A DNA stretch of 25,987 nt, from NCBI GenBank assembly GCA_910587235.1, contig CAJUKD010000031.1:1-25987 (forward strand), given 5' to 3'. Origin of the DNA: an uncultured Muribaculaceae bacterium (GTDB lineage Bacteria; Bacteroidota; Bacteroidia; Bacteroidales; Muribaculaceae). The translations under genes were made by a program, and so were the position numbers. Below, one piece after another: positions 7,690-16,900 of this stretch (the stretch's first letter is position 1; each line of letters opens with the position of its first letter). A model generated the notes under the pieces. The model searched no databases. It was not told where the DNA came from and worked only from the letters and a program-made list of their open reading frames with translations.

Positions 7690-9228
7690 ATGAAGAAACA
7701 GACTATATGGTTACTGTCCATCCTGATGGCTCTTGCATTCACCGGACTGTTGTGCATACAGATATTTTATATGCGCAACATAGTCAGGATTCGCTATGAG
7801 CAGTTCTCGCAGGGTGTGCGCCAGAGCCTTGTAGGGGTGGCGATGCACCTTGAACAGGACGAGGTACGCCATTTTCTCGAGGACGAGGTAAGTCGGGTCG
7901 AATCGTCGTCGGCCTATTCACAGTATATGGGTGATGCCGTTCCCCGTCAGAGCGGTATAAAATATTCATTCACCACATCATCGGGTCTTGAGGCCGACCT
8001 GACTATCAAAGGTAAGGTCAACGAGCTTTCACGGCTTCAGGGTGAGGACAGGATAGGAGTGGGTGCTCATTTCCGCTCGATGCAGGATGTCTACCGCAAT
8101 CACTATCTTTATCAGAAAGGAGTGCTTGACGATGTCATACTGAGTATAATATCAAGAGCCTCTAACCGCCCCATCACCGAGCGTGCCGATTCGGTGCTTG
8201 TGCGTACTTATCTGAGGCAGGAGCTTGACACACTCGGCCTTCATGTTCCGTTTGAGTACGCGGTCGTGAACCATGCCGGTACCGTCCTTTATAAATCGGC
8301 GGGATATACAGTGGGCGACAACAGCCGCGACGGCATGTTTGTCCAGACTCTGTTCCCCAACGATGTCACCGGCCCGCAGAATTATCTGAAAGTGTACTTT
8401 CCCACAAAGAAGGACTATATATTTTCGTCTATCTCGTTCATGGTGCCTGCATTTGCTTTCACGTTCATATTGCTGATAATATTCGTGTTCACCATCATCG
8501 TGGCTTTCAGGCAAAAGAAAATCACGGAGATGAAGAACGATTTCATCAACAACATGACCCACGAGTTCAAGACGCCCATATCCTCGATATCGCTTGCGGC
8601 GCAGATGTTGCGCGATCCGAGTGTACGCAAGTCGCCGACTATGCTCGGCCAGATTTCCGATGTGATCAACGACGAAACAAAGCGGCTTCGTTTTCAGGTG
8701 GAGAAAGTGCTTCAGATGTCGATGTTCGACCGCCAGAAGGCCACCCTGAAGATAGAACAGATCGATGCTAACTCGGCTATATTCAATATAGTCAACACAT
8801 TCAAGCTGAAAGTGGAGAAGTACGGCGGTAAAATCACCGCGAGGCTCGATGCCATGGACGCGATCGTGGATGTGGATGAGATGCACTTCACAAACGTGAT
8901 TTTCAATCTGCTCGACAATGCGGTCAAGTACCGCAGCGAGGAGCGGCCGCTGAACCTGACAGTCGGTTCACGCAATATCGACAACGACACGGCGCTTGAA
9001 GTCACGGTGGCCGACAACGGAATAGGCATACGCCGCGACGACCTTAAGAAGGTTTTCGACAAGTTCTACCGTGTATCGACAGGCAACCGTCACGATGTCA
9101 AAGGCTTCGGACTCGGTCTGGCTTACGTCCGCAAGATGGTGGACGAACTTGGCGGCACTATCAGTGTCGAAAGTGAATTCGGACAAGGAACAAAATTTAT
9201 AATTATATTACCACTCTCAAAAAACTGA
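7690..9228 (+). CDS. rprX: Sensor histidine kinase, RprX-like
   Basis: 512 residues. It is a membrane-bound sensor that autophosphorylates on His and passes the phosphate to the adjacent regulator. Layout: membrane segment 1 at about 7-27, a periplasmic sensor of about 215 residues with no recognised fold, membrane segment 2 at about 249-272, then directly the dimerisation domain with MTHEFKTPISS (phospho-acceptor His291). No HAMP domain is seen. The ATPase domain has the N-box FNLLDNAVKY (405-414), G1 ADNGIGI (441-447) and G2 GFGLGLAYV (472-480). The similarity to Bacteroidales RprX, first noted in tetracycline-regulation work in B. fragilis, comes from the layout and the RprY-like partner; the true signal is unknown. 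The stop lies 5 bases before the regulator ATG, so the two are co-transcribed. Confidence 0.9.
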   Translation: MKKQTIWLLSILMALAFTGLLCIQIFYMRNIVRIRYEQFSQGVRQSLVGVAMHLEQDEVRHFLEDEVSRVESSSAYSQYMGDAVPRQSGIKYSFTTSSGLEADLTIKGKVNELSRLQGEDRIGVGAHFRSMQDVYRNHYLYQKGVLDDVILSIISRASNRPITERADSVLVRTYLRQELDTLGLHVPFEYAVVNHAGTVLYKSAGYTVGDNSRDGMFVQTLFPNDVTGPQNYLKVYFPTKKDYIFSSISFMVPAFAFTFILLIIFVFTIIVAFRQKKITEMKNDFINNMTHEFKTPISSISLAAQMLRDPSVRKSPTMLGQISDVINDETKRLRFQVEKVLQMSMFDRQKATLKIEQIDANSAIFNIVNTFKLKVEKYGGKITARLDAMDAIVDVDEMHFTNVIFNLLDNAVKYRSEERPLNLTVGSRNIDNDTALEVTVADNGIGIRRDDLKKVFDKFYRVSTGNRHDVKGFGLGLAYVRKMVDELGGTISVESEFGQGTKFIIILPLSKN

Positions 9229-9233
9229 CAATT

Positions 9234-9941
9234 ATGGAAGACCGTATGAGAATTCTGCTATGCGAGGACGACGAGAATCTCGGCATGCTCCTGCGCGAAT
9301 ACCTCCAGGCCAAAGGCTATAACGCCGACCTTTTCGTCGACGGAGAAAGCGGCTACAAGGCATTCCTCAAAGGCAAGTACGATATCTGCGTGCTGGACGT
9401 GATGATGCCCAAGAAAGACGGATTCACTCTTGCTCAGGAAATCCGCACCGTCAATTCCGATGTGCCCATCATTTTCCTTACAGCCAAGTCGATGAAGGAC
9501 GACATTCTCGAAGGTTTCAAAATCGGAGCCGACGACTATATCACCAAACCTTTCTCGATGGAAGAACTGGTGTTCCGTATCGAGGCCATCCTGCGCCGCG
9601 TAAAAGGCAAGAAGGGCAAGGAAATCACGATGTACAAGATAGGCAAATTCACTTTCGACACCCAGAAACAGGTGCTTATGATCGGCGATAAGATCACCAA
9701 GCTCACTACCAAGGAATCGGAACTGCTGAGCCTGCTATGTGCCCATGTCAATGAAATCCTCGAGCGCAACTATGCTCTCAAGACCATCTGGATCGACGAC
9801 AATTACTTTAACGCCCGTTCGATGGATGTCTACATCACCAAACTGCGCAAGCACCTGAAGGACGATCCGTCTATTGAAATCATCAATATCCACGGCAAAG
9901 GCTATAAGCTTATCGCTCCCGAAAGCGAGGCTCACAAGTAA
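9234..9941 (+). CDS. rprY: OmpR-family response regulator, RprY-like
   Basis: 235 residues. The receiver domain (about 6-125) starts RILLCEDDENLG with the acidic pair D12/D13. The phospho-acceptor is Asp55 in VLDVMMPKKDGF; it also has the FLTAKS switch residue and the conserved Lys in ITKPFS. A linker rich in Lys and Gly (about 123-131) leads to an OmpR/PhoB winged-helix DNA-binding domain (about 137-230) ending in INIHGKGYKLIAP. An alternative start lies 4 codons later (MRILLC); either gives an intact domain. It is the partner of the kinase immediately upstream and would act as a cytoplasmic transcription factor. A hairpin follows the gene. Confidence 0.94.
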   Translation: MEDRMRILLCEDDENLGMLLREYLQAKGYNADLFVDGESGYKAFLKGKYDICVLDVMMPKKDGFTLAQEIRTVNSDVPIIFLTAKSMKDDILEGFKIGADDYITKPFSMEELVFRIEAILRRVKGKKGKEITMYKIGKFTFDTQKQVLMIGDKITKLTTKESELLSLLCAHVNEILERNYALKTIWIDDNYFNARSMDVYITKLRKHLKDDPSIEIINIHGKGYKLIAPESEAHK

Positions 9942-9966
9942 GCCGGAGTTCCGATTGTACACATAT

Positions 9967-10011
9967 AAATCCGCCATGGGGTAGCATATCGCTCTGCCCT
10001 ATGGCGGATTT
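9967..10011 (+). terminator. Long hairpin after rprY, likely terminator
   Basis: An 18-bp stem with two G-U wobbles (9967-9984 with 9994-10011) and a 9-base loop. The following sequence GCATTATTATAT is AT-rich but has no continuous T-run, so termination may be partial. Confidence 0.65.
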
Positions 10012-10134
10012 GCATTATTATATAAAAAAACGGCATAAGTGTATGGTGTTGTAATATGCTGTTATATAGAGGCGTGTGGTGCTGTGTCAGGGGATGCGGT
10101 GCAAATGTTAAATCGAATGAGGTGTGGAAATAAG

Positions 10135-10165
10135 GTTGGATTGGTCTGCGGGTGTATTAATTTTG
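10135..10165 (+). promoter_or_regulatory. Promoter of the DUF4373-like gene
   Basis: GTTG at 10135-10138 (3 of 4 bases of the -33 box), a 19-base spacer, then a perfect TAATTTTG at 10158-10165. It predicts a leader of about 60 bases. The stretch 9942-10233 otherwise holds only the rprY hairpin and no credible gene. Confidence 0.6.
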
Positions 10166-10233
10166 TATCGCCGGGCAAAAAATGTTGTGCCGGACACGGC
10201 CTTCCAAGTAAAACCTTTTAAACTTAAGATATT

Positions 10234-10788
10234 ATGAAAAAAGCAATTTCACTGAACATCAACACCGAATTTCTCGAATCAGAAGCTGTCCGCAGGCTTA
10301 TCGCCGCCGGACACGGGAATGCCTTGCTTACCTACATCGGTCTTATGACCATAATACGCCGCAACGGCTATTTCGCGAAGTACGATGACGCTTTGATGTC
10401 GGAATTGGAAAGACTTACATGCCGCCATCCCGACGATCTGGACAGCGATATATGGCACCTTGTGCAGGCGGGGCTGTTCGACGAGGAAATGTTCGGGAAG
10501 GAGGAGATTCTGACCACACGCCGCCTGCAGATGGGCTATATGCGTCGCAAGGATGCCGAAGCTATTCCTGACGAGTACCGCATCCGTAGCGCGAAAGAGC
10601 GGCGTGTTGTCGGACGTAGCGCCCGTGTTGCGAAGACTGTGGAAAAGCCTGCACCGCAGCAGGGGCAGGCGGTGGAGCGTCAGGCCGAAAAACTGTCCTA
10701 CGGGCTTCAGTGGCCGACGGCACAGGTGTCGGATAGCGACATGATGCCGGGATCTTCCGGCAGAAATATGGAAAAGCTGAAACTTTAG
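10234..10788 (+). CDS. Orphan protein with DUF4373-like N-terminal domain
   Basis: 184 residues. Residues about 1-103 resemble the DUF4373 / Lin1244-type N-terminal domain, a winged-helix-like module found at the front of phage and mobile-element replication proteins: an early LLTYIGLMTIIRRNGYF segment, then DSDIWHLVQAGLFDEEMF and ILTTRRLQ. The typical longer C-terminal part is missing. Instead there is a low-complexity basic and Gln-rich tail (about 104-160) and a short end. No phage or plasmid genes lie nearby, so this may be a domesticated remnant or a host regulator; neither is shown. It has its own promoter and ends 187 bases before glmS, with no clear terminator. The family call is from pattern memory and is moderate. 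Confidence 0.65.
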   Translation: MKKAISLNINTEFLESEAVRRLIAAGHGNALLTYIGLMTIIRRNGYFAKYDDALMSELERLTCRHPDDLDSDIWHLVQAGLFDEEMFGKEEILTTRRLQMGYMRRKDAEAIPDEYRIRSAKERRVVGRSARVAKTVEKPAPQQGQAVERQAEKLSYGLQWPTAQVSDSDMMPGSSGRNMEKLKL

Positions 10789-10867
10789 CGTGGCAGCCTT
10801 GTAGTTGTCAGGAGTCCGGTTTCATCCCGCATATTTTATGTTTTTTTCCAAAATTCCATGCGCTTGC

Positions 10868-10900
10868 TTTTATATGCAGAAAAAAATTTTTGTAATTTTG
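10868..10900 (+). promoter_or_regulatory. glmS promoter
   Basis: A perfect -7 box TAATTTTG at 10893-10900, followed by CA as in the lepA promoter. The -33 position holds TTTT (10868-10871) at a 21-base spacing, a partial match. It lies 75 bases before the glmS ATG chosen here. Confidence 0.6.
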
Positions 10901-10975
10901 CACCCAAATTTGATCCGGCGCTTTCCTTAATGGAACCGGGTTGCTATGAATCACTTATTAAAAACAATAGTATAT

Positions 10976-12814
10976 ATGTGTGGTATTGTAGGTTATATCG
11001 GAAACTCCGATAGCTATCCTGTGCTTGTAAAAGGTTTACATCGTCTTGAATATCGCGGCTATGACAGTGCCGGTGTTGCTATCCTTAATGCCTGCGGGGA
11101 GCTTCATACATATAAGGCAAAGGGAAAAGTCGAAGATCTTGAGCGTTTCTGCTGTGACAAGGACACAGCCGGCAGTATAGGAATAGCGCATACACGATGG
11201 GCTACGCATGGCGAGCCGAATGATGTAAACGCCCATCCGCATGTGAGTGAAAACGGTGAAATCGCCCTGGTGCATAACGGAACCATCGAGAACTATAATG
11301 TCCTGAAACAGGCTCTCGAAGAGCATGGTTGTACGTTCAGGAGCGAAACCGACACGGAAGTTCTGGTACAGCTTATCCAGTATATCAAGGAGTCAACGAA
11401 GTGTCCGCTACTGACTGCGGTCCGGGAAGCCCTGTCGCAGGTTGTAGGAGCTTATGCCATAGCTGTGATAGACAAACGTACGCCTGATACGATCATTGCG
11501 GCGCGCAAAAGCTCCCCATTGGTTATAGGACTCGGGGATGATGCTACATATATAGCGTCGGATGCCACGCCTATAGTGGATTATACCGACAGGGTGGTAT
11601 ATCTCAACGACGGAGAGATAGCCATAATTGAAAAAGGGAAGGATCTGCGTGTCATAACATTCGATAACGAGCCGTCGGATATCGATATCCGTACATTGAA
11701 GATGTCTGTGTCGCAGCTTGAGAAAGGCGGCTATCCGCATTTTATGCTTAAAGAGATATTCGAGCAGCCTGAAACGATACAGGATTGTATCCGCGGACGT
11801 ATTGTAGGCGACAAGGTGCGGCTGTCGGGTGTGTCTGAGAACGAGGATGTGTTTCTTGGCACAGGCCGGATTATTATAGTGGCATGTGGCACGTCATGGC
11901 ATGCAGGACTTATAGGAAAACGGCTTATACAGGAAATAGCGCATATTCCTGTTGTGGTCGAATATGCCAGCGAGTTCCGGTATTCCACTCCGATTATCAA
12001 CCCTGATGATGTGGTGATTGCCATATCGCAGTCGGGCGAAACAGCCGATACTCTTGCCGCTATACGGCTTGCTAAAGAGCATGGAGCATTTGTTTATGGG
12101 GTATGCAATGTGGTAGGTTCTTCAATCGCACGGGCAACGGATTCGGGAACTTATATACATGTGGGTCCTGAAATAGGTGTAGCCTCCACCAAGGCGTTCA
12201 CCGGCCAGGTGACAGTACTTGCCATGCTTGCTCTGGCCATAGGGCAGCTGCGTGGCACAGTGGACAGCACTTCAGTCAGAGAGCTGGCCTCCGCGATTAA
12301 AGCTTTGCCGGTACTTATCAGTGACGCGCTCAAACTCAACGACGAGATCGAACGACTGTCGGGCATATATACCTATGTGCATAATTTCCTTTATCTCGGC
12401 CGTGGATATAATTATCCCAGTGCACTGGAGGGCGCGCTCAAACTAAAGGAGATAAGCTATATACATGCCGAGGGTTATCCGGCCGCGGAAATGAAACACG
12501 GGCCTATAGCGCTTATAGACCATGAGTTGCCGACTGTAATAATAGCCCCGAATGATGAGATGCATGAAAAGATAATATCGAACATCCAGCAGGTGAAAGC
12601 CCGCGGAGGTTCTGTGATAGCGGTTGTCACAAAGGGCGACAGCGTGATCGCAGGGCTTGCCGATCATATACTCGAAATAAGTGAAGTGCCTGAATGCTTG
12701 TCGCCTGTGATAGTTTCTATTCCATTACAATTGCTTGCATACCACATCGCGATAAAGAAAGGATGTAATGTCGATATGCCGCGAAATCTGGCAAAGTCCG
12801 TGACGGTCGAGTAG
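10976..12814 (+). CDS. glmS: Glutamine--fructose-6-phosphate aminotransferase (GlmS)
   Basis: 612 residues from the ATG at 10976. GlmS makes glucosamine-6-phosphate from fructose-6-phosphate and glutamine, the first step towards UDP-GlcNAc for peptidoglycan and LPS. This start is chosen because the mature enzyme needs Cys2 as its N-terminal nucleophile (MCGIVGYIG); an in-frame ATG 30 bases upstream would bury it. The glutaminase domain shows HRLEYRGYDSAG and THGEPNDVNAHPH. Two SIS sugar-isomerase domains follow, with CGTSWHAG, ISQSGETADT and STKAFTGQ, and the C-terminus DMPRNLAKSVTVE is canonical. The leader is too short and shows no sign of a glmS ribozyme, so control is probably transcriptional. 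It converges on hemW with only 14 bases between the stops. Confidence 0.98.
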   Translation: MCGIVGYIGNSDSYPVLVKGLHRLEYRGYDSAGVAILNACGELHTYKAKGKVEDLERFCCDKDTAGSIGIAHTRWATHGEPNDVNAHPHVSENGEIALVHNGTIENYNVLKQALEEHGCTFRSETDTEVLVQLIQYIKESTKCPLLTAVREALSQVVGAYAIAVIDKRTPDTIIAARKSSPLVIGLGDDATYIASDATPIVDYTDRVVYLNDGEIAIIEKGKDLRVITFDNEPSDIDIRTLKMSVSQLEKGGYPHFMLKEIFEQPETIQDCIRGRIVGDKVRLSGVSENEDVFLGTGRIIIVACGTSWHAGLIGKRLIQEIAHIPVVVEYASEFRYSTPIINPDDVVIAISQSGETADTLAAIRLAKEHGAFVYGVCNVVGSSIARATDSGTYIHVGPEIGVASTKAFTGQVTVLAMLALAIGQLRGTVDSTSVRELASAIKALPVLISDALKLNDEIERLSGIYTYVHNFLYLGRGYNYPSALEGALKLKEISYIHAEGYPAAEMKHGPIALIDHELPTVIIAPNDEMHEKIISNIQQVKARGGSVIAVVTKGDSVIAGLADHILEISEVPECLSPVIVSIPLQLLAYHIAIKKGCNVDMPRNLAKSVTVE

Positions 12815-12828
12815 TGTGTCGCGGCCGG

Positions 12829-13929
12829 CTATTGCATGATATCTCGGATTATGGAGTCCGACACAAGCCAGTGTTTTTCGGGTATGCTCAGCCGGCCGTC
12901 GGCAAGTCGCAGCATGTCGCGGCTCAGATAAGGTGCCGCATCACGCAGCAGGATGTCGAGCCTGTCGTTGCCGACTCTGTCGAGCCTGATTCCGTCGGCG
13001 GTACGCAGTCCGGTTATTACAAGGTCGTTGAAGCGGTCGGTTTCGTTCTCTTCGTCGATGCGGCATACGGGTTGCGTCGAGTCTGTGTAATTGCGTATGT
13101 CCGGAGGATTGAAGCGTCTTATGCCGTGTGTGTCGCAGCTGTGTGCTCCGGGACCCAGTCCGAGATACGGGGTGGCATTCCAATAGTTTGAATTGTGGAC
13201 CGACCGTTTTCCCTTGCGGGCGAAATTGGCTATCTCGTAGTGCTCGAATCCGGCATCGGCGGCTGCCTCGCACAGGTAATCGTACATTGCGGCTATAACT
13301 TCGTCGGAAGCGGCATTTATCAGCCCTTGCTGCAGGCGCCGGAAGAGTAGTGTTCCCTCTTCGTAGCTAAGGCAATAAGCTGAAAAATGGGGTATGCCGA
13401 GCGACAGCAGCTTGTCGAGAGTGTGCCGCCATGATGCGGTACTTTGACCCGGCAGACCGTAGATAATGTCGCAGCTTATGTTTTCTATTCCTCCATCGCG
13501 TATTGTTTCTACTGCCCGAAGTGCGTCGTCGGGGTTGTGCCGCCGGTTGATGGCTTTAAGCTCCGAATCGTCGAAGCTTTGTATGCCCATGCTTATGCGG
13601 TTCACTCCATGGCCGCGCCATAGTTTCACGGATTGCGGCGTGACGTCCTCGGGATTGACCTCGATGGTATATTCCTCAATTTGGCGGGAGTAGGGCAAGG
13701 CATCGGCAAGGCAGGCGAACTGCGAAGCGGACAGGCATGACGGTGTTCCTCCGCCTATGTATATGGTGCGTACGGCTTCGTGTCCTCCTATTTCCGGCGC
13801 GCGTGCTTCCCATTCCGATTTTATGGCGCTGACGAGCGCATCGGCGCGGCGACGGTCGGCGACGGAGTAAAAGTTGCAATAAGCGCACTTGGAGTGGCAG
13901 AAGGGGATATGTATATATAGTCCGGCCAT
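12829..13929 (-). CDS. hemW: HemW, radical SAM haem chaperone (coproporphyrinogen oxidase-like)
   Basis: 366 residues. The 4Fe-4S/SAM motif CHSKCAYC (Cys 11, 15, 18) follows YIHIPF at the very N-terminus, and GGGTPS (59-64) is the SAM-binding stretch. Later family blocks include SMGIQSFDDSELKAINRRH, a NISCDIIYGLPGQS block, and YWNATPYLGLGPGAHS. The short N-terminus before the cysteines and the overall length favour HemW over true HemN. HemW binds haem and delivers it to respiratory proteins; many databases still call it an oxygen-independent coproporphyrinogen III oxidase. It is the last gene of a minus-strand run, starting 9 bases after the nuclease stop. Confidence 0.93.
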   Translation of the reverse strand: MAGLYIHIPFCHSKCAYCNFYSVADRRRADALVSAIKSEWEARAPEIGGHEAVRTIYIGGGTPSCLSASQFACLADALPYSRQIEEYTIEVNPEDVTPQSVKLWRGHGVNRISMGIQSFDDSELKAINRRHNPDDALRAVETIRDGGIENISCDIIYGLPGQSTASWRHTLDKLLSLGIPHFSAYCLSYEEGTLLFRRLQQGLINAASDEVIAAMYDYLCEAAADAGFEHYEIANFARKGKRSVHNSNYWNATPYLGLGPGAHSCDTHGIRRFNPPDIRNYTDSTQPVCRIDEENETDRFNDLVITGLRTADGIRLDRVGNDRLDILLRDAAPYLSRDMLRLADGRLSIPEKHWLVSDSIIRDIMQ

Positions 13930-13938
13930 TTGCTGGTG

Positions 13939-16900
13939 TCAGAATGCAGTCGGGGCGGAACGCCCGCACAGGCTTATGAAGGGGCAGAATGTGCATGATT
14001 CGGGTTTCTCGGCCTGAGAAAATGGCACATCGGGATCGAATATCTCGGAGATCATATCTTTAAGCAGCGGGAGAAAAACAGGCGACACGCTGCGGAATGA
14101 GCGCAGTTCTTCTTTTCCGGCTTTTATAGGCAATATGCCTCCGTTTGCTTTCAGCTTGCGCAAGGGGTAGATCAGCGGGACTATATCGACTTCGGAATCT
14201 TCGATGGCCGAGTATGCCTCGCAATAGGTCAGGACCTGAAAGATTGCGTCGTAGCGTTCTTCGCCGCGGACAAACAGATCCGTGATGTCGGGTACGGCGA
14301 TTTCGTCGCCTCCGGTCTTGAAATCGATGAATCTCAGGGTCGCAGCGTCCAGACGGTCGACGCGGTCGACCGACATTTTGAAGTTGACGTCGAGTCCGGG
14401 TGCTATGTGCCACACTTTGTTTACCTCTTTCTCGGCGTCGATGAATGTGAATCCGTCGCGTCCTGCCGCATCGCGTTCGCAGGCGAGCATGGTCCGGATC
14501 ATGTTCTCGGATATGTCGCAGGCTACTTTTCCTTCGGTGGGAAGTTCGTGTGTATGTCCGTCGCGGATATATCCGGGATAGCATTTGAGGTACATCTGCT
14601 CGCGCACATGGCGGCCGATAATGCCGCCGCTATCGTTGAGCCAGCTGTCTATGGTGTCGCCCGTGATAAGGCAGTTTCGGTAGGGCTTATATAAGAGTTC
14701 TATAACTTTGTGTACGACAGAACCGTAGTCGGCAGATGTTACGAAACCGGGCAATTCTTCGTCGGGACGCATCGAACATACGTAGGTCAGGTAGAATTGC
14801 AGCGGGCATTTCTTGTAGGTCTTTAGCGCTGAGGCCGAGAGCCTGAGATTGCCTCCAGGGCGCATGCGGTCGAGGCGTCGGCGCACGTCGTGAGCGTTCT
14901 TGCCGATACTTATTTCGTGCGGGTCGCTTATGATAGCGGGCAGTTCACCGGTGGTGAAACGTGTCCGGTATTGCGGCATCAGATAGCGTAGCTGCAGGAG
15001 ATAACGCGACGCTTCACCGGCTCCGAACGATGTGGTGCGGGAGTCGTACATCAGCCGTACACGACGTGCCCGGCCGAGTAGGCGATAGAAGCAGTAGGCA
15101 AAGACACCTTCCTGGATGTCGGCTCCCGGCAGGCCGTAGCCTACGCGCAGGCGGTTGGGTATCATGGTCCGGCTGTACTGCCTGCGGGGAAATACGCGCT
15201 CGTTCATCGACAGGATTATGACGTTGTTGAAATCGAGTGCGCGGGTTTCGAGTACTCCCATGATCTGGAGTCCTTGCAGCGGTTTGCCTTTGACGAAAAT
15301 CTGGGCTATGCTGAAAAGGCGTTCGAAGAGTACGAAAAACGTATTTTCCGACATTATGACCTCATGGCGCATGGCAAGTGTGCGTATGCTTTGGGCTTCG
15401 TTGCGGAAGCGTTCGAGCATACGGATTTCGAATGATTGTGCCGTTCGGTCCGGGTCTGATGATGCTGCGTTTATTGAATCGTGCAGCCAGTCGATAAGTT
15501 TCAGCATGTAGCTTCCGACTTCGTCTGCGCTGCGGGAGTCGATGACGGGAGTGAATACGGGAGCGAGTAGAGGAAACGACTCTTTTATATCGTCGGCAGC
15601 GATGTTATAGATATGCTTGTCGGCAATGTGTTTTTTCAGCTGCTCGCATTCGTCGGGCGCAATAAGGCGTATGTGGGGATGGGATAGTATTTCGTCGACG
15701 TCTTCGTAGTAGAAGTGTACTATACCATGGATCTTGCGTGCGCGTTTCTGCATCGATACCACAGCCCGGAACAGCGATGCGAACGTTGTCCGGGCATAGG
15801 GCAGGCCCATGGTGATGTTGATTGTCTTTATCGCTTCCGGAATCGAGTAGAGTACGGGCAGGAGCAGGCTCTCGTCGGGGAGTACGACGGCGGTGTCTAT
15901 AGGATTGGCGGGGTCGATGGTTCCGTCCGCCACCCAGCGGCTGAGAATGTCGTGCAGTTGTTTTGCCTGTTCTATTTTGGAGGGGACGGCTTTTACTTCG
16001 ATATCCGGACTGCTGTTGTCCGGGGCAGGGTAGTGGTAATCGGAAGGCGCCGGCAGCTTGCGTGTAAGTGCCGACAGGCGTCGGAGCATGCGGTTTCCGT
16101 CGTTTCCGTCGCGGCTGTCGTTGTCGCCTGTCGCCGAAGTGAGCATAGGTGCTCCGCAGTCCCAGAAAAAGTCGGCGGCGCCTATGTCGCGCAGCCGGTT
16201 CATGATCAATAGCTCCGACGGATAAAGTTTGTCAAAACCTGTGAATGCGAAGTGTTTTGAATCGTCGGGGAGTTCGTCGGGTACGATTTTTCCCAGAATG
16301 GCTGCCGCGCTGCGGTGCTGGCATCCTGAGGAGGCTATTCCCCGGGCCGTTAGTTCGCGGTGGAAAACGGAGTACAGTTCGCCGAGAATTTCCCAGAGAT
16401 ATATGAAGCGTGACTTGATGTCGCCTTTTCCGTCGGCTTCGATGCCCGGATGGAAATGTAGCCAGAAGTCTTCACCGGCGGCTGTCAGGCGGCTGTCGCC
16501 CCAAAGCCGGCGTACAATTTCTTTCTGGCTGTCGTCGAGGAAGTCTGATTGCAGTTCGCGTATGTCGCGCAGGTTCTTGAATAGCTGGGAGGCGTCGGCA
16601 AGCGAGCGGTCGATGTCGTCGAAGTCGTTGAGAATCATGTCGCCCCAGAATATGAAACTGTCGAAGTCGCGCATGCTGTCGGTCGCGCCTCGGAGGTTCA
16701 TTACATTGCGGTAGGACGTATAGAGAATGAAGAGCAGTTCTTTACGCGGAGCCTGCGGTAATTGTGCGAAATTGCTCACAAGGCGTTCCATGGTGATGAA
16801 TCCGGGCATGAATGTGACACCGCTCATGCGTTCGCGTATCATTTTCTTGAGGAACATGGCGCTGCGCTTGTTGGGGGTGACAAATGTGAGCGAACTCCAG

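Noticed and set aside
10039..10221. A small 60-codon plus-strand gene between rprY and the DUF4373-like gene
   Set aside because: It overlaps the likely promoter of the next gene, is Cys-rich without a pattern, and has no family resemblance.
10789..10975. A glmS ribozyme-type riboswitch before glmS
   Set aside because: The predicted leader is only about 70 bases, too short for the ribozyme core, and no matching fold was seen. That element is known mainly from Firmicutes.
10946..10975. Upstream in-frame ATG as the glmS start
   Set aside because: It would add ten residues before MCGIVG and block the N-terminal Cys nucleophile required by the glutaminase domain.
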